From the NCBI RefSeq assembly GCF_000167195.1, contig NZ_AADV02000020.1:1-35009 (forward strand): 35,009 nt of DNA, in the 5' to 3' direction. The stretch is from Crocosphaera watsonii WH 8501. GTDB lineage: Bacteria > Cyanobacteriota > Cyanobacteriia > Cyanobacteriales > Microcystaceae. Below, piece after piece: positions 27,995 to 35,009 of this stretch (its first letter is position 1; each line of letters opens with the position of its first letter). The notes below the pieces were generated by a model that saw only the letters and a program-made list of their open reading frames with translations, was not told the origin of the DNA and did no database searches. Both the position numbers and the translations under genes were made by a program.

Positions 27995-28139
27995 TATAGC
28001 AATCACCGAATGATTCATGAGAACATCAAGATCCCCCCTTCAGTTCCCCCCTTAAGACCCCGTCGTTAACGACGGGGTTTGGGGGTTAGGGGGGATAAGT
28101 TTCAACATTAATTCTCACAACTGATAAATGATTGCTATA
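27995..28139. mobile_element. MITE-like palindrome with TATAGCAATCA ends
   Basis: TATAGCAATCA (27995) pairs with TGATTGCTATA (ending 28139). The inner parts (GATTCATGAGAA with TTCTCACAACTGATAAATGA, then the C-run and G-run arms) also pair down to a perfect GACCCCGTCGTT/AACGACGGGGT-type centre. About 145 bp, no ORF. Confidence 0.65.
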
Positions 28140-28284
28140 GTTATCAGAGTATCCTTGAATGGGTTGCAATGGATAAGGGTGCAGAAAGTGGAAGAACGAA
28201 AAATCTCCCTAACGTCCTAACCACAATGCGTATTGCTATAACTGGGTTCAGAAGAGGTTAACAAACATTAACCTCCCCAAAAAA

Positions 28285-28482
28285 GTCTTAGATTAGAGAC
28301 TGTTTGTAAAGAAAAAATGATCCCCCTCAATCCCCCTTACTAAGGGGGACGTTTTATCATTTCCTCCTTTTAGTTCCCCCCTTAGTGATCCCCCCTTTAG
28401 TTCCCACCTTACAAAGGGGGGTAGTGGGGTAGTGGGGGGATCAAGAGAGTTAAGATTGACTTAACAAACACTCTTCTTAGAC
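28285..28482. mobile_element. MITE-like palindrome with GTCTTAGA ends
   Basis: GTCTTAGATTAGAGACTGTTTG (left) aligns imperfectly with the reverse complement of CAAACACTCTTCTTAGAC (right). Internally ATGATCCCCC pairs with GGGGGATCA, and several CCCCCCTT/AAGGGGGG runs are present. About 200 bp, no ORF. Confidence 0.55.
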
Positions 28483-28657
28483 TTTAACCGTTATTAGCTT
28501 TATTTTGTTTCTTTTGAGCTAATTTACGCTTAAAAGATACACCAAATCCAACTACTTATATTTTCATGTAAACGTTTAGTTTTTAGCAAAAGTATAGACT
28601 GGTACTTTAGTTAGAGTCTATAGTAGATAATGAAGGAAACCTATAGTTATTAAAAAG

Positions 28658-28721
28658 ATGGAAACCATAACCATTCCCAAAGGATTCAAAATAACTCCCC
28701 AACAATTTGAACAACTCGCTA
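28658..28721 (+). pseudogene. 5' fragment of a Uma2 (DUF820)-like gene, cut by the IS
   Basis: ATG at 28658 opens METITIPKGFKITPQQFEQL, which resembles the N-terminus of cyanobacterial Uma2-family endonuclease-like proteins. The IS end begins right after it. In-frame reading runs into the IS and stops within ten codons. The rest of the gene is not present beyond the IS, where toxin-gene sequence lies instead. Confidence 0.6.
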
Positions 28722-30718
28722 CCCGGATTTCTCACAAATTAATTTGAAAGCCCAATCCAGAGATGAAAAATGATAATTTTTAGGACTAATAGAAATTTTG
28801 AATATAGATGAATAAAAAAATTGACTTTGATTATCCAAAAATTGAGTTTAAGAGGGAATAATTATATTAACTTTTGATTTTCTCCACGATAAATAAGACT
28901 AAATGAAAGTATCAGTCAGTCAACAACTTATGATAGATATCTTTTTTAGAAAACAACTTATTCTACTTATCCAGTATTAGGAATAGTTTTAATTCTTTTG
29001 TTAGCAATAGACAAAATATCTTGATAAGGACAAGCACTAGCTATAGCGATAATAATTCTTCTACAACTAATCTTTATTCTGGCTCCCAACTTAAGAAGAT
29101 TTAGACGTATTCTTCCCACAGTTGCTTTAGCCAATGAAGTTTTTTTTAAACAGTGTTGACGAAAAGCATTTATGAGAACATAAGCCCAGGAATGTATCCA
29201 TAATCTTAGTTGATTACTTTGAAATGTTTGAGTTGAAGTTCTATCAGCTAACAAGTCTAATTGTTGTTCTTTAATCCGATTTTCCATCTCGCCTCTCGGA
29301 CAGTATTTTTTTGTATAAAGTTTTGAGGGTGGAATTTTTGAAGCGGGCAAAGATGTCACCACATGGCGCATTTTTAAGCCATCACTTCCATAACAAACTT
29401 TTGTCACTACTCTTCTTTGACAACTCCATGACTTTTCTGTTTTATAACGAATAGAGCGATACCAAGTAGAAATTGGTACTAATTTTTTAACTTCTTCTAA
29501 ATCTTCTTTTTTCTGAAATAAACTATCCATTAATTCAGTTATTGGAGCTAGTTTTTTTTCATATTCATGTTTGGCTTTTTCAATTACATCATCCGCTCGT
29601 AACTTAAGAACGCCATTTATTCCCATAGCTATAACATAATCAACTAAAGGCTGATTTTCACAAAAATAGAAGATTTCTTCACGGGCATAGGCACTATCAC
29701 CCCTAACTAGGATATGAGTCTCTGACCATTTTTTCTCTAATTAGTCCGATAATTCTTTGTAATTCGTCTAAGGCTCCATCGGCTGGATCTACATTAGATG
29801 AACGAAGTTTAGCAACTAATAAATGATGCCCACAGAAAATATATAAAGGAGCATAACATACTCCGTGATAATAACTATTAAAAAATGCCCCTTCTTGATT
29901 ACCATGTACTTGGTCATCCGTGACATCCATATCTAATATAATACTTAAGGGAGGTTTTTTATAAGACTCTAAACAAAATTCGACAAAAGATTTTTCAATG
30001 GCTTCAAAGTTGGGTTCTATTTTATGATAACGACTCGTTTTTTGGTCGAGAATAGTCTCAGGACAATATTCCAATCTATTAATTGTACTTTTTCCAGCTA
30101 ACCATCCCTTTTTATCTTCAAGTTCATTAAGCTTTTCTAAAGCGATCTTAAGGGCAGGATCGTGACGTAATTTATCATGGTCATTGACATCTTCATAGCC
30201 TAAAATAATTCCATAAAGCCTTTGTGCTAATAACTCATGAACGGAATGATCTACATAAGATTGATGACGATGATCTTGAAAACAGTTACCAAACTTCTCG
30301 GTAATTCCCAGTTTTTTATCCAACTCAGCTATCCAGACAATCCCCGCATCTGAAGTGATTAGTCCCCCATCAAAATTAGCGATTATTTCTTTTCCTTTCT
30401 GTTTACTAAAGTTGATTACTTGACGAGGGGTTCGGGGATGACTGGGACTCATTAAATCAGTTTAAGGTAAATTGCTTTAATAATTAGATTATAGCATATT
30501 TTATTCTAACAATCTAGTACTATTAGAGATTTTATTAATAATTTTTTTGGAAAAATGAGTGATTGATTTATCTTTTCATCTTTGTCTAATTCGGGTTGAT
30601 TTTAACTTAAAATCTGACAACAGACTGTTGGTTGGGGAAATCTGCGATCGCTCTGTTCAAACCCACTTCCTGTAAGGCTTCTGTGTTTGGCGATCGCAGA
30701 TTTTGTGAGAAATTCGGG
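28722..30718 (-). mobile_element. IS1380-like element, full-length copy
   Basis: Ends CCCGGATTTCTCACAAA and TTTTGTGAGAAATTCGGG match the shorter copy at 19143-20292. The length of about 1997 bp fits the IS1380 family. The flanks differ in kind (Uma2-like fragment left, toxin gene right) and no direct target duplication is visible (CGCTA left, TAGAG right). It has the subterminal 14-bp inverted repeats with HIP1 cores just inside the right end. Confidence 0.87.
28967..30452 (-). pseudogene. IS1380-type DDE transposase, frameshifted
   Basis: The N-terminal part (30452 to about 29735) carries the first Asp (ILDMDVTDD). In the A6 run at about 29730-29735 (minus strand GAAAAAATGG) the frame shifts. 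Removing one A restores EKWSETHILVRGDSAYARE, with the second catalytic Asp, running on into MGINGVLKLRADD and the C-terminal half to 28967. The single lesion makes it nonfunctional unless ribosomes or polymerase slip on the A-run. About 495 residues when corrected, normal for the family. Confidence 0.85.
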
Positions 30719-30930
30719 TAGAGGAGTTGCCGAATTTCTTCTTCAAAAAAATTGTTCTCAAACGCAACAGAACAACGGAGGGGCATTTGTTCCAAGGTCA
30801 TGATGGCTTTGTAGATGCCTTCTAACCAACTTCTGGCATTGCGAGGAGAATAGCTACTAATCCAATAATATGCCTCTTTGATGCCTTGTTCTGCTTCAGG
30901 TTGGATGATAACTTGATATTTGTTGCTCAT
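30719..30930 (-). pseudogene. RelE/ParE-like toxin, 3'-truncated by the IS
   Basis: MSNKYQVIIQPEAEQGIKEA and YYWISSYSPRNARSWLEGI are typical of ParE/RelE-superfamily toxins, and the sequence stops matching at EEEIRQLLY, where the IS begins. About 70 native residues remain of roughly 95-100. The C-terminal strand with catalytic or target-binding residues is replaced by a tail of IS-encoded residues ending at 30607. The ATG lies five bases after the antitoxin stop, as in a toxin-antitoxin operon. Probably inactive. Confidence 0.8.
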
Positions 30931-30935
30931 TAGGT

Positions 30936-31217
30936 TTAGTCTAACTGGTCAAACATCTCATTAAAAAAGCTTTCTGCGGTTCTTCCTTGTCCTTCTTTCA
31001 TTTGGTCGAGTCCCCGTTTTATTCCTTTAAGGGTTTCAACAAGTTCTGCTGCGTTGAGTAAAGCTTGATAAGACTCAGCATCCTGTACTACAAGTTCTGC
31101 TTTGCCGTTAACAGTCAAAACAAGGGGATGTTTAGTTCGTTTAAGGTTTTCAACAAGTTCGCTAGTATTGCGCTTAAATTCAGTGAGGGAACGAATATCT
31201 TTAGTCAGGTCAAGCAT
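30936..31217 (-). CDS. Phd/YefM-family antitoxin
   Basis: 93 residues. The N-terminal Phd/YefM fold shows SLTEFKRNTSELVENLKRTK, HPLVLTVNGKAELVVQDAES and YQALL, and the C-terminal half is a charged toxin-binding region (KGIKRGLDQMKEGQGRTAES). Such antitoxins bind their own promoter and neutralise the partner toxin. Its partner downstream is truncated, so this is probably an orphaned antitoxin, which may still repress its operon. Confidence 0.87.
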   Translation of the reverse strand: MLDLTKDIRSLTEFKRNTSELVENLKRTKHPLVLTVNGKAELVVQDAESYQALLNAAELVETLKGIKRGLDQMKEGQGRTAESFFNEMFDQLD

Positions 31218-31304
31218 GGTTTAACATTGAATACGCATTTAATTCTATGCTAACTCTTAGCAGATGGTTTTGACCTGGAGATAAAAGAAAAAGCCCTATT
31301 TCTC

Positions 31305-33959
31305 TTAGAAATCATCAAAAATATCTAATTGTTCGATCAACTCCTGTTTATTTTTGGTGTTTTTTGTAGGATTAACTTTGGAAATACCTTCCCGTAATCC
31401 TAAAGCAATTTTACTGTGTTTTTCTATTTGATTCATAACTTGTTTTGCTCTATTAATTACAGAAGTAGGTAAACCAGCTAATCTTCCTGCTTCAATACCA
31501 TAAGATTTATCCGCACCTCCGGGCCTAACTTGATGTAAAAAGACAATTTCATTGGGTAATTCTTGAACAGTAACTTGATAATTAGCTATATTAGTAAGAA
31601 TAGAAGCAAGTTCATTTAATTCATGGTAATGAGTAGCAAAAATTGTCCTTCCTTGTATTTCTGTTCCTAGATATTCCGCCACTGCCCAAGCAATAGAAAG
31701 TCCATCAAAAGTTGCAGTTCCCCGTCCAATTTCATCTAATAAAATTAAAGATTTTTTGGTTGCATGATTTAAAATATTAGCTGTTTCGTTCATTTCTACC
31801 ATAAAAGTTGATTGTCCCGTTGCTAAATCATCCACCGCCCCCACACGGGTAAAAATGCGATCGCTAATGGCTAATTTTGCCCTTGTTGCAGGGACAAAAC
31901 TACCGGTTTGCGCCATTAATTGAATAAGTCCAACTTGTCTTAAATAACAGCTTTTTCCACTGGCATTAGGACCTGTTAAAATAATTAAGTCTGGGTTAAT
32001 TTCTCCTTGATTATCCCCCATATTCGTTGAGTTAGGGACGAATAAACCAGCGCCTAAAGATTGTTCAACTACGGGATGTCTCCCGTCCATAATTTCTATG
32101 ATTCTACTGTCGACAATTTCGGGGCAACAATAACCCTGAAAAACAGCAATCTCTGCCAACCCTGATAAGACATCAATGGCAGCCACAGCTTTAGCAATTT
32201 CTCGAATTTCTTGGGCTTTCTCTGCAACTTTTAAGCGCAATTCTACAAAAATTTCATACTCTAATTTATTGAGATCATCTTGTGCAGTTAAAATGCGGGT
32301 TTCTCTTTCTTTTAATTCAGGAGTAATATATCTTTCTTCATTGGTTAAAGTTTGTTTTCTAACATAATTTTCTGGTGCTTGTTCTGCTTTACTTCGAGGC
32401 ATACTTAAATAATAACCAAAGGTTTTATTATAGCCAACTTTTAGGTTAGTAACTCCTGTTCTTTCTCTTTCTGTAATCTCTAAATTAGCTAACCATTGAC
32501 GATCATCTTCTAAGCGTTGACGCATAGCGTCTAAATCACCATTAATCCCATCCCTAATTACACCGCCATCTTTTAAATGTAAGGGGGGAGACTCTACTAA
32601 ATGATCGATAACATATTGACCTAATTTCTCTAAGTCTGGGGGAACATTTTGTAGGGCTTTTAGATAAGGTGAATCACCTTGACTCGCTAATTCAGCTAAT
32701 TCTTTTAACTTGACTAATGACTCCGCTAGTGATAATAAATCTCTAGCATTAGCTGTTCCTGCACCAACTCTGCCACTAATTCTTTCTAAGTCATAAATAC
32801 TACGGAGTAATTGTCTTATATCTTGTCTTAAAGATGGATTTTCAATTAATTGTTTTATGGTATTTTGTCTAGCAACAATTCCTTTAATATTCAATAATGG
32901 TTCTAATAACCAACGACGTAAAGCACGACCTCCCATTGCTGTACAGGTGCGGTCTAATGCCCATAATAAGGAACCATGAAAACTGCCATCTCTCACAGTT
33001 TGAGTTATTTCTAAATTACGACGGGTTCGGTAATCTAAAATAAGGAAATTAACTTGACTATAAGTACGTAAAAGTTGTAAGGGAAATTGATGAGCTTTTT
33101 GGGTATCTTCTATGTAATCTAATAAACCGCCAGCTGCCCTAATAGCTAAGGGTGAATTTTCACATCCTAACCCTTCTAATGATCTTAGATGAAAGGTTAT
33201 TAATAGCTTACTTTTAGCTTCATTTAACGTAAAAGGACTTTGCGATCGCAGGGAATAACAAAAACAGTCTGGTAAGACATCAGCTAAATATTGAGACTTC
33301 TCTCCGGGGCGTAATAAACTATTAATATCGGGGGCATTAGTAGGGATTAAAATTTCTGCTGGTTGTAGCCTTAATAACTCTAAATTCAGATTAGTTAAAT
33401 CTTGGCATTGGGTAGTAAAAAATTCTCCCGTAGAAATGTCAGCGTAAGCAAGTCCCCAATGTTCTCCAGTAATAACAATAGCAGCTAAATAATTGTTCTG
33501 TTTTGCTGATAACATTCCATCATCTGTAAGGGTTCCAGGAGTCAATAATTTAGTAATTTTCCGCTCCACCATTCGCCCTTGTGCTGCTGCTTGTGCCGAG
33601 TCTTCTACTTGATCACAAATAGCCACAGCATAGCCCTTTTCTACTAATAAACGACTGTAACGATCCAAAGCATGATGAGGTACACCAGTCATGGCAACTC
33701 TGCCTATTTCTTTGCCACCTTCTTTACTGGTTAAATGTAATTCTAATTCTTGAGAAATAGTAACAGCATCTTGGAAAAAACATTCAAAAAAATCACCAAC
33801 TCTATACACTAATAAAGTGTTAGGATATTGTTCTTTAACCTCAACATAATGCTGATACATTGGAGTTAATTTCTTAGCCTCAAGGTGACGATAATCAGTA
33901 TGAGGTGAATCACTGGTGCCAATATTAGGGTTAGGGTTTGATTCTGAATAACTGGACAT
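31305..33959 (-). CDS. mutS: DNA mismatch repair protein MutS
   Basis: 884 residues. The N-terminal mismatch-recognition domain has the Phe-x-Glu motif (Phe57-Phe58-Glu59 in VGDFFECFF). Connector, lever and clamp domains follow. The ATPase domain has Walker A GPNASGKS (663-670), the STFMVEMNE signature, [12 protein letters not shown], and the ATHYHEL motif. MutS binds base mismatches and recruits MutL. The protein is full length for the MutS1 family, with a short Ser/Asn-rich N-terminal extension before KLTPMYQHY. It reads toward the antitoxin gene on the same strand; 87 nt separate them. Confidence 0.97.
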   Translation of the reverse strand: MSSYSESNPNPNIGTSDSPHTDYRHLEAKKLTPMYQHYVEVKEQYPNTLLVYRVGDFFECFFQDAVTISQELELHLTSKEGGKEIGRVAMTGVPHHALDRYSRLLVEKGYAVAICDQVEDSAQAAAQGRMVERKITKLLTPGTLTDDGMLSAKQNNYLAAIVITGEHWGLAYADISTGEFFTTQCQDLTNLNLELLRLQPAEILIPTNAPDINSLLRPGEKSQYLADVLPDCFCYSLRSQSPFTLNEAKSKLLITFHLRSLEGLGCENSPLAIRAAGGLLDYIEDTQKAHQFPLQLLRTYSQVNFLILDYRTRRNLEITQTVRDGSFHGSLLWALDRTCTAMGGRALRRWLLEPLLNIKGIVARQNTIKQLIENPSLRQDIRQLLRSIYDLERISGRVGAGTANARDLLSLAESLVKLKELAELASQGDSPYLKALQNVPPDLEKLGQYVIDHLVESPPLHLKDGGVIRDGINGDLDAMRQRLEDDRQWLANLEITERERTGVTNLKVGYNKTFGYYLSMPRSKAEQAPENYVRKQTLTNEERYITPELKERETRILTAQDDLNKLEYEIFVELRLKVAEKAQEIREIAKAVAAIDVLSGLAEIAVFQGYCCPEIVDSRIIEIMDGRHPVVEQSLGAGLFVPNSTNMGDNQGEINPDLIILTGPNASGKSCYLRQVGLIQLMAQTGSFVPATRAKLAISDRIFTRVGAVDDLATGQSTFMVEMNETANILNHATKKSLILLDEIGRGTATFDGLSIAWAVAEYLGTEIQGRTIFATHYHELNELASILTNIANYQVTVQELPNEIVFLHQVRPGGADKSYGIEAGRLAGLPTSVINRAKQVMNQIEKHSKIALGLREGISKVNPTKNTKNKQELIEQLDIFDDF

Positions 33960-34136
33960 TGATAAAATAATGAGATAGTTTTCTTAAGTCAATCTATTAT
34001 AATCTATCTCAGATTAGGGGAATCAAGGAAATATAAGAAAAATATAGATATCTTATCATCTAGAATGAAATAGCTCTCTAAGAAAACTAAGTCAATATCT
34101 TTTAACGAGTCTGACTATAATAATTTTTGGAATATT

Positions 34137-35009
34137 AGACCTCTTGCAAAAGTTTTTCGTGGTATAATAAAAGATTATTCATTTTTTGCATAGCCACCAT
34201 TGGTAAAGCGATCGCACTCTCATAGTGGCGATCGCCTGAACCCCAAAAATCAATTAAGTTTTAAAACAAGAATCGTTGTATAATTATTAAAGATAACTAT
34301 TCAGCTAAGAAAATTGATTTGATAATGAAATATTGGCAAGTTAAAAAGTTAAAAGAGACCGAATTCAAGCGTTTGACAGGAGTAAAAAAAAACTTTCAGA
34401 GTGATGGTTCGCACTGTCAAAGCTTATCTAAAAAGAAAAAAGAAACCCGGACGTAAACCAAAATTAATAGTTGAAGACCACATTCTCATAATGCTTGAGT
34501 ATTTAAGAGAATATAGGACTTATTACCATATTAGTCTAACGTGGAAAATGTCCGAATCTAACGTTTGTCGCATTGTCCATAAAATCGAAAATATATTAAT
34601 AAAATCTCGTCAATTTCGACTACCTGGAAAGAAATAATTATGGAAAACGAATTATCAAGAGGAAATGGTAGTAATGGATGTCATGGAAAGTCAAATTGAA
34701 AGGCCGAAAAAACGACAAAAACAGTTTTATAGTGGAAAACAAAGAGAACATACTTTAAAAACAGTGGGGTCAAATTTGGGACATCAATAAAAGTTCTTGC
34801 TGATAAAGGCTATCAAGGAATAGGAAAAATTCATCAATTAAGTGAAACACCCATCAAGAAAAAGAAAGGGAAGAAGTTAAGCCAAGAGGAGAAAAAATAT
34901 AATCGGCAACTAAATCGATTAAGAATCACAGTCGAACATATAAATCGTCGCTTAAAAATCTTTAAAATCCTTTCTTATCCTTATCGAAATCGTGGTAAGA
35001 GATTTAGAT
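34137..35009 (+). mobile_element. Degenerate IS5-like element, partial at right edge
   Basis: It begins near GACCTCTTGCAAAAG, which resembles the inverted ends of cyanobacterial IS5/IS427-type elements, and includes the broken transposase below. The right end lies beyond the window. The left boundary is tentative. Confidence 0.55.
34325..35009 (+). pseudogene. IS5-type DDE transposase with several lesions
   Basis: The start at 34325 reads MKYWQVKKLKETEFKRLTGV. One extra A in an A9 run (34384-34392) shifts the frame; the restored frame gives MVRTVKAYLKRKKKPGRKPK with an HTH (SLTWKMSESNVCRIVHKI). A TAA (34635-34637) interrupts after RLPGKK. Reading on gives VVMDVMESQIERPKKRQKQF (first catalytic Asp). 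After YSGKQREHTLKT about 28 codons are missing, and the sequence resumes in another frame with GVKFGTSIKVLADKGYQG (second Asp) and LRITVEHINRRLKI (Glu). At least three independent defects are present, so it is dead. Confidence 0.85.

Larger units (their letters stand above)
27902..28657. other. 756-nt repeat-rich intergenic region
   Basis: Composed mostly of two MITE-like palindromic elements (27995-28139 and 28285-28482), an extra TATTGCTATA element end near 28230, and AT-rich spacer. No gene, tRNA or CRISPR is seen. Confidence 0.65.

Noticed and set aside
28320-28445. Repeated CCCCCTTA-like units as a possible CRISPR array.
   Set aside because: Units are of unequal spacing, palindromic in long arms, and there are no uniform spacers or cas genes.
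29703-30452. Transposase and the 28967-29626 frame as two separate genes.
   Set aside because: Removing one A from the A6 run joins them into a single standard IS1380 transposase.
19143-30719. Two same-orientation IS copies flanking 8.4 kb suggest a composite transposon.
   Set aside because: The enclosed genes are core functions (gun4, rpoZ, pdxH, aminotransferase), flanks show no matching outer target duplication, and one copy is internally deleted; independent insertion plus rearrangement is simpler.

Overview
The window looks like chromosomal DNA of an AT-rich, probably unicellular or colonial cyanobacterium. The evidence is scattered HIP1 octamers (GCGATCGC), a cyanobacterial-type RNA polymerase omega subunit, the chlorophyll regulator Gun4, a class V alanine-glyoxylate aminotransferase, DUF1995, dense intergenic palindromes and several insertion sequences. 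Species cannot be fixed from the sequence.

Region 1 (1-19071, all + strand) is part of a nonribosomal peptide synthetase (NRPS) cluster that continues off the left edge. It holds a 5'-damaged Fe(II)/2-oxoglutarate hydroxylase (to 703), NRPS-1 (865-5421), NRPS-2 (5514-10133), an intact SyrP-like hydroxylase (10395-11432), NRPS-3 (11606-17587) and an aldo/keto reductase (17893-19071). Reading adenylation pocket residues by alignment to GrsA gives an Asp code for NRPS-1 and NRPS-3 (DLTKIGHIGK) and a Ser code for NRPS-2 (DVWHFSLIDK). NRPS-1 and NRPS-3 each begin with a condensation-like domain that has lost both histidines of HHxxxDG. They match the 'interface' domains known to sit before Asp adenylation domains in beta-hydroxyaspartate siderophore synthetases. 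Both proteins also carry an epimerisation domain, and NRPS-3 ends in an NAD(P)H thioester reductase. The inferred product segment is X - D-beta-hydroxy-Asp - Ser - D-beta-hydroxy-Asp, released as an aldehyde (possibly reduced further). This would be a metal chelator related in logic to cyanobacterial beta-hydroxyaspartate lipopeptide siderophores such as cyanochelins, but with reductive release.

Region 2 (19143-30719) starts and ends with two same-orientation copies of an IS1380-like element. The left copy (1.15 kb) has an internal deletion with a palindromic scar. The right copy (2.0 kb) is full length but frameshifted at an A6 run. Between them lie mainly housekeeping genes: a 5'-truncated MscS-type channel with a cyclic-nucleotide-binding domain, pdxH, gun4, rpoZ, an aminotransferase, two glutathione S-transferase-like genes, DUF1995 and DUF4126, plus a repeat-rich stretch (27902-28657). 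The IS copies truncate mscS, a Uma2-like gene and a RelE/ParE-like toxin gene, and their outer flanks do not match, which points to past IS-mediated rearrangement.

Region 3 (30719-35009) carries the toxin remnant with its intact Phd/YefM-like antitoxin, mutS, and a multiply broken IS5-like element running off the right edge.
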